Source: an uncultured delta proteobacterium
Lineage (GTDB): Bacteria; Myxococcota_A; Polyangia; Polyangiales; Polyangiaceae
Direction of reading: 5' to 3'
Assembly (NCBI GenBank): GCA_903892415.1
Contig: CAITIQ010000002.1
Coordinates: 1-32,976, forward strand
Length of the DNA stretch: 32,976 nt
A program made the translations under genes and the position numbers. The notes beneath the pieces were generated by a model. That model ran no database searches. It had not been told where the DNA came from and saw nothing but the letters and a program-made list of their open reading frames with translations. This document shows, one piece after another, positions 7,599 through 15,900 of this stretch. Within the stretch, counting starts at the first letter, position 1; each line of letters opens with the position of its first letter.

Positions 7599-9313
7599 GC
7601 CGGGAGAAGGCGAGCCGCGCCGAGCTTCAACAGGCCGGAGTGCACTCGCAGGGTGACAGTCGAGCTCGGGTTCGGGGTCGCGGTGGTAAGAATCAGCCAC
7701 TCGTCGGCTTCGCTGCCACCAGCGAACCGCTCGACGAGAGAGCCACGCTCGACGCTGAAGGAGAACTCGTTCGACGGCCCAAGCTGCAGCTCCAGCACGC
7801 GCGGCTGGCCCGCCGTCGCAAGTTCGAACTGCAGCCATTGTCCGGCCTCGAGCCTGCGCACCCCATCGAACGAGCGGCCCTGTTTCCTTCGATGAACGTC
7901 AAAGCCAACGCGCGGCTCGCGGGGAAAGAAGCGCGCCTTGTGAAGCTCTTCATCGATCAGGTCGCCGAAGTCGATGCGATCCACGCCCGCTTCGGCACGA
8001 CGGTCCTCGAGCAGCGACCAATCGGCGCGATAGACGGTCTTTTCGGGGGCGCCGCAGATCACGTTGTCCTCGAGCAAGACCGAGAATTGTCGTTCGCCAA
8101 ACGTTCGCGAGAGGTCCGGCCACCACGATTCGTAGATCGCTAGCGTGTCGGGCCGCTCCGACTCGGGCAGCCGTTCGATCAGCTCGACCACGGCGCCTTC
8201 GCCCAGCACCGACGCTTTGGCGAACGGCATCGCGTGGAAGCCCCCGAGCCCGAGGCCGTCGAGGCTTGGTCGGCCGGAGAAGTAGGGAATGGCGCCCGCG
8301 TCACCCACGAACACGCGCCTCGGCGCGAGCTCGCGCAAACGCAGCCCGACCGCAACTTGTTGCTCGTGGATGTTCTTCGCTGAAAGCGCGTAGTGACGAA
8401 GTTGCTTGGGGAAGGTGAGCGCGGCGAGCGCGAGCGCGAGACCAAGGGGTGCTGCGCGCACGGCCAAGCCGAACGGCCGGCTGCCACTGCGAACGCCAAT
8501 CACCGCAGCCATCAAAAGACCAAGGTAGTTGGGCGCGAGATAGCGCAGATTCTGAAAAGGCGCTGTGCGGTTGAAGGCGATGAGCAAGAGCGAAGCGATG
8601 CCGCCCAGTGCGAGCGGAAGGACCAAACGGCGATCGCGCGTTTGCTGCAGGCCAAAACCGGCGCAGACCAGCAAGAGGACCAACACCCAACGTCCCCCGA
8701 TCGCCAGCTCGAAGCCCTCGACCGAGAGTCGCACGAGGTTGATCAGCGCAACCACCGCCGCATCGAAGCGGCTCGCTAGTGGATCGTAGAGCGCAACTTT
8801 GCGAACGGCCCCGGCCTGCACGAGCTGCCCGGTCGTTAGCCAGGCCCACAACGAAAGCGCGCCGAACAGCGCTACCAGAGGCAAGAAGGCGCGCCCGAGG
8901 CTACCCAGCAGCGGCCGTGAGCCAGAGGCGTGAACGACGCTCAACGCGAACAGCAAGCCCATCGGCAGAAGCTCTGGCCGACTCACCGCGAGCAGCGCGA
9001 TCAGCACGCCCGCTTTGGTCTGCGCAGCTGGACGCAACGTCGGTGAGTTCTGCGCGCAGAGATCCACCGCCTTCAGCGTGCGCGCCATGAGCGCGCCGAC
9101 CCACGCCGTCTCCATTCCTGAAACCAGGGACCAATCGAGGATCGGCAGTCCGAAAAGCGCACAACCCAGCGCGCTCCCGAGTGCGATGCGCCGCCCAAAG
9201 AGCGAAGCCAAACTCGAGGTCGCGTCGTAGAGCAAAGCCACGGTGAGCGCCGCCACGAGCCAGCCCATCGCTTGCGGAGACCAAGCGACGAGCTCGAGCG
9301 CCGAGAGCAACAA
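7592..9313 (-). CDS. Polytopic GT-C-type glycosyltransferase-like membrane protein (longest frame from a canonical start; true start probably upstream)
   Basis: From the TTG at 9313 the frame gives 573 residues. The N-terminal 330 or so contain many hydrophobic helices, and the rest is a soluble C-terminal domain with beta-rich sequence. The layout matches GT-C enzymes (GT39/arabinofuranosyltransferase-like), which use lipid-linked sugars at the outer face of the inner membrane. The short helices with GMETAW and SRPELLPMGLL are typical. The diagnostic Asp-Asp motif of the first loop lies upstream of this start, in frame (see 9314-9535), so this TTG is unlikely to be the real start. The gene is alone on its strand, tail-to-tail with the hydrolase gene (7-bp overlap at 7592-7598). 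Acceptor and donor are unknown. Confidence 0.72.
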   Translation of the reverse strand: MLLSALELVAWSPQAMGWLVAALTVALLYDATSSLASLFGRRIALGSALGCALFGLPILDWSLVSGMETAWVGALMARTLKAVDLCAQNSPTLRPAAQTKAGVLIALLAVSRPELLPMGLLFALSVVHASGSRPLLGSLGRAFLPLVALFGALSLWAWLTTGQLVQAGAVRKVALYDPLASRFDAAVVALINLVRLSVEGFELAIGGRWVLVLLLVCAGFGLQQTRDRRLVLPLALGGIASLLLIAFNRTAPFQNLRYLAPNYLGLLMAAVIGVRSGSRPFGLAVRAAPLGLALALAALTFPKQLRHYALSAKNIHEQQVAVGLRLRELAPRRVFVGDAGAIPYFSGRPSLDGLGLGGFHAMPFAKASVLGEGAVVELIERLPESERPDTLAIYESWWPDLSRTFGERQFSVLLEDNVICGAPEKTVYRADWSLLEDRRAEAGVDRIDFGDLIDEELHKARFFPREPRVGFDVHRRKQGRSFDGVRRLEAGQWLQFELATAGQPRVLELQLGPSNEFSFSVERGSLVERFAGGSEADEWLILTTATPNPSSTVTLRVHSGLLKLGAARLLPAQ

Positions 9314-9535
9314 TGCATAGAGCGGGCTTGTCGCTCCAGTGCTCCCTCCGGAGCCCGCCTCGGCGCACAGAAAACACCCGTCTGCCGTCGCGCGAGCGTA
9401 GTTGAAGTAGATGTAGACGTCGTCGAGGGGGGCAGGGAAGTGGCCGTGCGTGTACGCGGCCGCTGGAAGCCAGAAGGCCAGCGGGAGCAGCAGACAGAGG
9501 CTGAGACGCAGCGCGTGAAACAGGCGTGTCGGAAT
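9314..9535 (-). other. In-frame N-terminal coding extension of the glycosyltransferase, without ATG/GTG/TTG start
   Basis: Reading the same frame upstream of 9313 gives a hydrophobic stretch rich in Leu (bases about 9470-9530) followed by HFPAPLDDVYIYFNYARA and then a segment ending GATSPLYALLLS. This is the first transmembrane helix and the catalytic DD loop expected of a GT-C enzyme. The frame stays open back to a TAG at 9605-9607 but contains no ATG, GTG or TTG. Candidate unusual starts are ATT at 9533-9535 and CTG at 9521-9523 or 9509-9511. An ATG at 9567-9569 lies in another frame, so a one-base indel is an equally good explanation. Confidence 0.65.
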
Positions 9536-9605
9536 GGCTCGCTGTAACGGTTTGCCCGAGGGTCGGCAATGGCGCTTTCGCCCTTCAGCAGCGACGGCAA
9601 AGCGC

Positions 9606-9611
9606 TATAAG
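9606..9611 (+). promoter_or_regulatory. Candidate -10 element (TATAAG) for leaderless TPR gene
   Basis: TATAAG lies 7 bases upstream of the ATG at 9619, and there is no Shine-Dalgarno between them. That is the spacing expected if transcription starts at or next to the A of the start codon, giving a leaderless mRNA. No convincing -35 hexamer is seen. Inference only. Confidence 0.35.
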
Positions 9612-9618
9612 CCCGCTC

Positions 9619-10161
9619 ATGTCGCAAAGAGCCGGGTCGCAGGATCGTAGCGGACAGGATGCAGCACGGTGGGACGCCGTTGAGGAGGCGAGCAGTCTCC
9701 TGGAGGAGGCCCACTTTGATCAGGCTCTGCGAGCCTTGAAAGTCGTCGTCGAGAAGGACGCGCACAACGGCTATGCGTACAATTTGATGGGCGCTGCCTT
9801 CTGGGAGCTCAAACAGTTCGGGCCCGCCAAAGACGCCTTTCGCGCGGCGGTGTTGGTCAGTCCGGATTTCCTAGGCGCACGAGTTTCGCTCTCGCACTCG
9901 CTGCGTCGTTTGCGGGACCCGGAGCAAGCGGAGCGAGAGGCGCGCATCGCCATTCAACGTTCCGGGGATGACGGGGATGCGCACTACGCGCTCGGTTTGG
10001 CGCTACTAGCGCAGGGAAAGCGTGAACTCGCCGCACGCAGCCTGCGCATCTTCCTGGACAGCAAACCCGAGTTCGAGGCCGCCCAAGAAGCTCGCGGCGT
10101 GCTCGCGATGATCGACCAGGGTCAAGAGGGAGATCCGCTCGACACCGACGAGGACGATTGA
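9619..10161 (+). CDS. TPR-repeat protein
   Basis: A 180-residue, probably cytoplasmic protein made of about three to four tetratricopeptide repeats. Helix pairs are visible in AHFDQALRALKVVV, NLMGAAFWELKQFGPAKDAF, DPEQAEREARIAIQ and DAHYALGLALLAQGKRELAA, with the usual spacing of Gly/Ala and Tyr. The tail is acidic (DPLDTDEDD). There is no signal peptide. The frame is open further upstream to 9526, but that part has no TPR character and overlaps the divergent glycosyltransferase N-terminus, so the ATG at 9619 is preferred. The expected role is a protein-interaction scaffold; partner unknown. It converges on the hydrolase gene with a 3-bp gap. Confidence 0.8.
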   Translation: MSQRAGSQDRSGQDAARWDAVEEASSLLEEAHFDQALRALKVVVEKDAHNGYAYNLMGAAFWELKQFGPAKDAFRAAVLVSPDFLGARVSLSHSLRRLRDPEQAEREARIAIQRSGDDGDAHYALGLALLAQGKRELAARSLRIFLDSKPEFEAAQEARGVLAMIDQGQEGDPLDTDEDD

Positions 10162-10164
10162 GCC

Positions 10165-10845
10165 TCAGCGCGTGCGTTGCGAAAAGATGAAGCTCTGTAC
10201 CGCCGTAGCGACCTGCGGGGCGAACAGGATCGTGTGGTGGCCGAGCCCGGCCAAAATCTCCGTTTTGCTGCCGAGCGCAGCGTGCGCCTCGTGATCGCTG
10301 GTGAGCTGGTCCTGCTCACCGAGCAGCGCCAAGTGTGGCACGGGCACCGGCTGATTCCGCAGTTGAGCAAGCAGCGGGCTCTCTGGCGCTAAATCGCGAG
10401 CGCCCTCGAACAGCGCAAGCTTGGACGCAAGTGGAACCCCAGCGAACGGGCTTGCTAGCGTGGTCAGGGAGCGCAGCCGACCGTCCCCGGACTGTTGGCC
10501 GTAGTAGCGCGCGACGATGCCTCCCAAGCTGTGCCCAACCAGGTGCAGGTTGATGTCGCCGGGCAGCTTGGCCGTCAGCGACGAGAGGCGCTCATTGAGC
10601 TCAACCACGCCAGGTCCCGGAGCATAGGAGAAAGCTCCGGTGCGGACGCCCGCGTGGCGCATGAAGCCGAGCCGCATCGGTTGCAAAACGCCGGCGGAGG
10701 CGAATAGGCCGTGGAGAAAAAGCACAACGTCGTCACCGCTTGCTGCATCGGGGACGACGTCTTCAGCGGTGTCGCGAGGCAGCAACCAAGCTTGCCTCGC
10801 GACAGCCTTGGCTTCGCGAAGTTTGGCGTGAAGCCGTTTGAGCAC
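10165..10845 (-). CDS. Small alpha/beta hydrolase (triacylglycerol lipase/PGAP1-like)
   Basis: A 226-residue alpha/beta hydrolase. It has the oxyanion motif LFLHGLF (about 42-48), the nucleophile elbow GHSLGG with Ser106, an Asp in LLGEQDQLTS and a His in GLGHHTILF near the C-terminus, so the triad looks complete. There is no signal peptide, so it is probably cytoplasmic. The GTG start lies 3 bp after the gcvH stop, which puts it in the same transcript as gcvT-gcvH at the place where gcvP is found in many genomes. Nothing in the sequence ties it to glycine metabolism. Family sure, substrate unknown. Confidence 0.85.
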   Translation of the reverse strand: MLKRLHAKLREAKAVARQAWLLPRDTAEDVVPDAASGDDVVLFLHGLFASAGVLQPMRLGFMRHAGVRTGAFSYAPGPGVVELNERLSSLTAKLPGDINLHLVGHSLGGIVARYYGQQSGDGRLRSLTTLASPFAGVPLASKLALFEGARDLAPESPLLAQLRNQPVPVPHLALLGEQDQLTSDHEAHAALGSKTEILAGLGHHTILFAPQVATAVQSFIFSQRTR

Positions 10846-10848
10846 GAC

Positions 10849-11235
10849 TCAGTGATCGAGCTTGGAGACCAGGTCGCCGTAGGCCTCGGGCGAGAGCAGG
10901 TCCGCCAAGTCCGAGCTCGTCTCGATCTCGACCATCCAAGCCGTGTAGCAGTCCTCGTTCACGAGTTCCGGCTTGGTCTCGAGCGCGGTGTTGATCGCCC
11001 GCACGACACCGGTCACCGGGGCGTACAGATCGCTCAGCGTCTTGACGCTCTCGATCGTACCGAAGGCCTTGCCGGCCTCGACCGAGTCTCCGGCTTTCAC
11101 GTCGAGGTTGAGCAAGGTGATGTCACCCAGCTGTTCGACGGCATAACCGGTGATTCCAACCTTGACGGCGCCTGCGGCGGCCTGAGCCCATTCGTGGTCT
11201 TTGGTGAACTTGCGATCTGACGGGACGTTGGCCAT
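10849..11235 (-). CDS. gcvH: Glycine cleavage system H protein
   Basis: A 128-residue lipoyl-carrier protein of the glycine cleavage system. The N-terminus (FTKDHEWA), the middle GITGYAVEQLGDITLLNL and the lipoylation loop GTIESVKTLSDLYAPVTG, with modifiable Lys65, are diagnostic. The C-terminal segment with W-MVEIE and the LLSPEAY helix is also standard, as is the length. It carries the aminomethyl group between the P-, T- and L-proteins. The ATG start is 7 bp downstream of the gcvT stop. Confidence 0.97.
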   Translation of the reverse strand: MANVPSDRKFTKDHEWAQAAAGAVKVGITGYAVEQLGDITLLNLDVKAGDSVEAGKAFGTIESVKTLSDLYAPVTGVVRAINTALETKPELVNEDCYTAWMVEIETSSDLADLLSPEAYGDLVSKLDH

Positions 11236-11242
11236 GACTTCG

Positions 11243-12343
11243 TTAGCCTCGCTTGTAGAAAGGGGTCTTCACAACGACTGCGTCGGCGTGGCGCCCGCGA
11301 CAGTCGACAACAAACTCAGTTCCAATCGCTGACATCGCCGCCGGCAGGTAGCCCAGGCCGATGTTCTTGCCCACGGTGGGTCCAGGGCTGCCGCTCGTGC
11401 ATGACCCGACCACGGTCCCAGCCTTGTCGAGCAGGGGATAGCCGCCTCGCGCGATGCCACGCCCGGTGACCTCGAAGCCCACCAACTTGCGAGGTAGACC
11501 CGCTGCTTTGATCGCCACCAACGCGGCCTTACCGAGGAAGTCCGCCTTGTCGAGCTTCACGATCCATCCAAGGCCGGCCTCGAGCGGATTGGTCGTCTCG
11601 TCGATGTCGTTGCCATAGAGCGACAAGCGAGCCTCGAGCCGCAACGTGTCACGGGCGCCGAGGCCAGCGGGGCCGACTCCAACGTCTTTGCCGACCTCGA
11701 GCAGCGCGTTCCACAGTGCCTCGGCCTTCTCGTTGGCGCAGAAGATCTCGAGCCCGTCCTCGCCGGTGTAGCCGGTGCGCGCAGCCGTGCATGCGACGCC
11801 GCCGATGGTCGTCTCCTTGAAGTGGAACGAGCCCAACGATTCGAGCGCCGGATCCCCGAGCTTGGCGGCGATCCCTACGGCCTTCGGCCCTTGAAAGGCA
11901 ATCAGCGCGAACTCGTCGGAGCGGTCTTCAAAGTCGCAATGACCTTTGGACAGCTCAGCAACGTGCGCTGCAATCTTCGCCCGATTCGACGCGTTGCAAA
12001 CGATCAGGAACGACTCGGGGCCGCGGCGGTAGACGATCAGATCATCGAGGATGGTCCCGCGCTCGTTGCAAGCGCAGGTGTAAAGCGCTTGCCCATCCAC
12101 GAGCTTTGCTGCGTCCCCGGTGATCAGCTGGTTGACGACCCCGAGTGTGCCTGCTCCAGCGAGGAAAAGCTCCCCCATGTGCGACACATCAAACAGGCCT
12201 GCTGAAGAGCGAACCATCTTGTGCTCTTCAACAAGGCCCTTGTACTGCACTGGCATCTCGTAGCCAGCGAACGGGACAAGCCTCGCTTTGGCTTGCACAT
12301 GGGCGTTGTACAGCGGTGTTCGAAGCAGGGCTGAGTCTGACAC
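11243..12343 (-). CDS. gcvT: Glycine cleavage system T protein (aminomethyltransferase)
   Basis: A 366-residue GcvT. It has the N-terminal LRTPLYNAHV and FAGYEMPVQY segments, SAGLFDVSHMGEL, the folate-binding-domain motif RTGYTGEDGLEIFC, and the C-terminal SGSPGPTVGKNIGLGYL. It transfers the methylene group from H-protein-bound aminomethyl to tetrahydrofolate and releases ammonia. In the NASNRAK segment an Ile appears to replace the Asp that is catalytic in E. coli GcvT (by-eye alignment); some other bacterial GcvTs also vary there. The start is GTG. Only 46 bp separate it from the lipoprotein gene of the pilus cluster upstream on the same strand, too little for a glycine riboswitch. Confidence 0.96.
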   Translation of the reverse strand: MSDSALLRTPLYNAHVQAKARLVPFAGYEMPVQYKGLVEEHKMVRSSAGLFDVSHMGELFLAGAGTLGVVNQLITGDAAKLVDGQALYTCACNERGTILDDLIVYRRGPESFLIVCNASNRAKIAAHVAELSKGHCDFEDRSDEFALIAFQGPKAVGIAAKLGDPALESLGSFHFKETTIGGVACTAARTGYTGEDGLEIFCANEKAEALWNALLEVGKDVGVGPAGLGARDTLRLEARLSLYGNDIDETTNPLEAGLGWIVKLDKADFLGKAALVAIKAAGLPRKLVGFEVTGRGIARGGYPLLDKAGTVVGSCTSGSPGPTVGKNIGLGYLPAAMSAIGTEFVVDCRGRHADAVVVKTPFYKRG

Positions 12344-12389
12344 GCGCCAACTTCTATCAGCGCGGCGATTGGATGTCGCGCCGATTCAG

Positions 12390-12977
12390 CTAGGGGCGTG
12401 GCTGCTTGAGACCGGTCGGTCGTGCCGCCTGTTCGCCGCTCACGGGAACGGCGTCAGGGTTAGCGGCCTTGAAGCTCGCGACTGCTTCCGGAGTAGCCCT
12501 CGGGTCGTTCGCAAGGGACTCGTCAAGTGAGAGGGCGCTTCCTGCTGGTTGCGTTTCGGGCTCCCGTCGAATGGTCACCTCGGTGGTCATGCTCGTCGGC
12601 TTGACCACAACTCGAAACTTCTTGCCTGGCACCGCCGCAAACTCAACTTCTTCAAAGACCGTCTTTCTGGGGGCGGCTTCCCCTTCAGGGTTTAGCAACC
12701 TTGCTTTGATGTACTCGAGGGTGCGCTGCGAATTTGCAGGAACCTCCATCACCATCGTTGACGGAGTAGCGCGCTTCACCGCGGTGCGCGCAGGCATCTT
12801 AAGCCCGAAGGCGTCAAGCGTCCCCTCTTCCAGCCCGTCCGCCTTGAGCTGCAGTTGCGTGCTCGGCTGTGCGCTGGCGGGAGCGAGTTGAGGAACCGTC
12901 TCGGAGCAAGCGAAGAGGCTCATCCCGAGGCCGGATACAACGAGCAGACTGCGAACGAGAGCATGCACAAGAGTCAC
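12390..12977 (-). CDS. PilY1-associated lipoprotein A (uncharacterised)
   Basis: A 195-residue lipoprotein. The signal peptide ends at a lipobox SLFACS, with the lipid-carrying Cys at about residue 24. The mature part begins SETVPQL and then forms one small, probably beta-rich domain containing FGLKMPARTAVKRATPS, EVPA, APRK and VVVKPTS. The same motifs in the same order occur in the lipoprotein at 17427-17906, so the two are paralogues. The GTG start overlaps the stop of pilY1-A (GTGA, 12974-12977), which indicates translational coupling and a linked function, perhaps as an assembly factor or surface partner for PilY1 (inference). The C-terminal 40 or so residues are Ala/Pro-rich and unique to this copy. 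I do not recognise a named family. Confidence 0.82.
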   Translation of the reverse strand: MTLVHALVRSLLVVSGLGMSLFACSETVPQLAPASAQPSTQLQLKADGLEEGTLDAFGLKMPARTAVKRATPSTMVMEVPANSQRTLEYIKARLLNPEGEAAPRKTVFEEVEFAAVPGKKFRVVVKPTSMTTEVTIRREPETQPAGSALSLDESLANDPRATPEAVASFKAANPDAVPVSGEQAARPTGLKQPRP

Positions 12978-15900
12978 TGGTCGGTCTCGGCCACTCGAAC
13001 GAAGCTCCTCACCGTTGTGCGAGCTTTGGGTTGGGGAAGTTCAACCTTCGTGCGCTTGGTCTTACCGCCGCCAGCGGGCGTTCCACCGCTCTGGCCCGTG
13101 TGGAACACGAGTTCGTAGCGACCGCCATTGGCGGTTGTCATGGCGCTGTAGTTGCCGTTCATCCACGGATCGCTGAAGGATGAACTCGTCACTGTGCAGG
13201 TTGGCACGAGGTTGAGGGAGATGCCGAACACGACCTCACCGTTGTCAAAGTCTCCGCAGGCTTTGGTCACGTCGCCGGAGTCAGCCGTACCTGTGGGCGT
13301 TGGAGCTCCACTCCCAAGTCGCTTGACGTAGTCGACTCCGCAGATTCCCCCTGTACCCAAGGTGCAGGTGTTGGTCGCCGCAGGATTGAAGTAGGCAAAG
13401 TAAAGCTGCCCATCAAACAGATTGATCGGTCCGGTGACCCCGCCACCGTTCAACCACGCCATCTCCACGCCTCCTGCGTCAGAACCAGCCGCGTCGACTC
13501 TGGCTTGGAACCCGGTAGTTTCCTCTGGATCCCCTGACTTCGTGTTGGTGAACGTGTCAGTGAAGCTCACAAGGAGGTTCACCGCTCCAGAATTGACCGT
13601 ATTGAAGCTCTCTTGGTTGCCGGTCGCGAATGTAACAACGACGTTGCCCTCTTCGTCGGTGGACAAGAGTGGAGCCGTTTGAATCGGCTGACCCATCTCG
13701 CCAGCATCATTGTCGTTGGGCGTCTGATTGAGTGCACTCTCCGTCGTCTGGAGCCATGCGTTCTTCAGAGTCGACTCAGACCCGTTGTTGTTGAACGCGT
13801 CAAAGGCAATATGTGCCTCCCAGTCTTCAGGGTCGGGCGAGCCTAGCTCTACGCGCCACATTGCCCCATCCGCGTCACCCACGTAAATGCGCTCAGCTAC
13901 GCGGCCACCGCCAGGGAACACGCTTGGGATTCCCGTTAGCGGGCTGTCAAACGCCGTCTTGAGCGGATCGCCGGGCACCTCATCATCGATCTGACTCGGG
14001 CTATCGTTCTTGTCCCCAACCAAGCGCGCCAGGATTCGGCCCGTCTTGAGCTCAACGAAGGTCAGGCTGCGCGCAGGGTTTGCCCCACCCCAATCACGCA
14101 CCTTCTTGCGCGGCTGGCGGTCAGAATCGTCCCAGTAGGTATCAGGGTCGAGCGCACGATCTTTGGCTGAACCCGGCGGCTTTTGATCCGTCCCGCCGGG
14201 GATGACCGCCACCGCAACCACCCTTGAGGTAAGCCCCTCTTGATAGCGAATGTGAGTGATCACGGCCCCAGGCACGTGGTCGCCAAAGAGCGCCTTGTCC
14301 GGATCGCCGTTGCTGTCTCCAGCTGTTGACAGCTGCCACAAGAACTTGGGCTTCTTCGGATCCGTTACGTCCAGCGCGTAGCAGAAGGAGTTGGAGAGCC
14401 CACTCGCTGCGCCGCTGCAGCCAACAAGCACGGTGTTGTACGGCCAGGTGGTGATCGCGTCGGCGTTGTCACTGCCGTCAAAGCCAAGCGCGCGGTCGTA
14501 CACGACGTTGCCCCAGGCCAACTGGCCGTCGAGCAGCCGCCCCGCCGAATTGAAGTTACCCCACAGCTTGGGCACAACGGCCGGTGGGATGAAGGACCAA
14601 AGCTCGTTGTTCTCGAGCGCGTCTGAATTCGGCACACCAACGTTGTAGTAAGAGGCCGGAGTGAAGTCGTTCTTCGCCAGGACGAAGGCGTGGAGCTGCC
14701 CATCCACCGTTTGAGAGTAAACCATCGTCGGCCGGCCTTTTTGCTGCTCCACGAAGGAGTTCGACCCGTTGGTTCGATCGCGACCGAAGTTCTGATCGTC
14801 GCTGTCGGTCGTGCTAGGGGGCGGGACGATGACCGGAATCGTGCGGTAGACCGCGCCGAACGGGCTGCATGTTCCCTCACATTGCGCGCTGGCCGGATCC
14901 CGCGAGGGGGCCGGATCCGTCGAGACGGTGGCTCCACCATCTGGGTTAGGGTCCCCGGCGTACCACTTGAGCGTGCGGTCCCCACACTGCCCAAGCGTCG
15001 TTGCACCCAGCTCGGCCAGACAGTCCGCGGTGTCCGACGACTTAAGGCCCAGCAAGTCGCTGGTATCGTTTGTTCCAGTGCTGTAGAGCCCGTCAATTTG
15101 GGTCGCGAGGTTAGCGAAGGTTACGGGGGTGTCATCACCGCTGAAGCGTCGAAAGTCGCCCTCTTGCCCGCCGTCGAACAGTTTGTCGTCTGCGTTGACG
15201 GAGGGGATTCGGATCGTCCCCGTCATCTGCTCGGCCCTCTCGGTGCCAACCGTGAAAAACTTGCGCGGCCGAACCGCCGCGGCGGTCAGGTTGGTCCCAA
15301 AGTCATCGCCTTTCGTGCCATCGAAATTCTGAATCGTTGGTGCGTTCCCGACGCAGGCGTAGCGCAACCGCTCGAGGTTGCCCGTCCACATCGAGCTGTC
15401 CGAAACCTCCATCGACGAGCGAAGTTCATAGGACACTGCAGGCGCGTTGGTCGAGCCACCTGTTTGGCTGAAGGAGGCGCTGACCGCCCCGAACACCGGG
15501 ACCGTTCGGCTGACCGCGCCACCCGCGATCGCGCCGAAGACCTGACTCATTTTCTGCTTCAGCTCATTCTGGTTGGACGGGAAGAACGCACGGTCCGTCC
15601 CACCCTCAACGGCCGTCTCAAGCAGGTTGCAACACGCACGAATACTGCTCTTCGCCGAAGAGCTGATGCCGTTGGGCGTGACGTCGGCATACATCCAAGA
15701 CTTCCCAGGACCCGGCTCACAAATCTTGCCCGGCCCCAGATCCGCAGCACGCAGGCTATCGCAGCTAACCGTCACTGCGCCGCTGCCCGGGTTCCAGGTC
15801 GCCGTGGCCAGCCCAACCCCGATAACAAACGTGTTGACCCCTTCGTCAATCAGCTTTCCTGCGTAGTAAGACATGCGCACGTCCATGTCATTCATCGGCT

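Noticed and set aside
6858..7838. 326-codon minus-strand open frame
   Set aside because: It is antisense to the hydrolase, which has a full catalytic triad in the other strand.
9526..9618. Upstream part of the TPR frame
   Set aside because: It has no TPR character and lies over the N-terminal coding region of the divergent glycosyltransferase; the ATG at 9619 is the better start.
12344..12389. Glycine riboswitch upstream of gcvT
   Set aside because: Only 46 bp are available between the lipoprotein stop and the gcvT start, too short for the aptamer.
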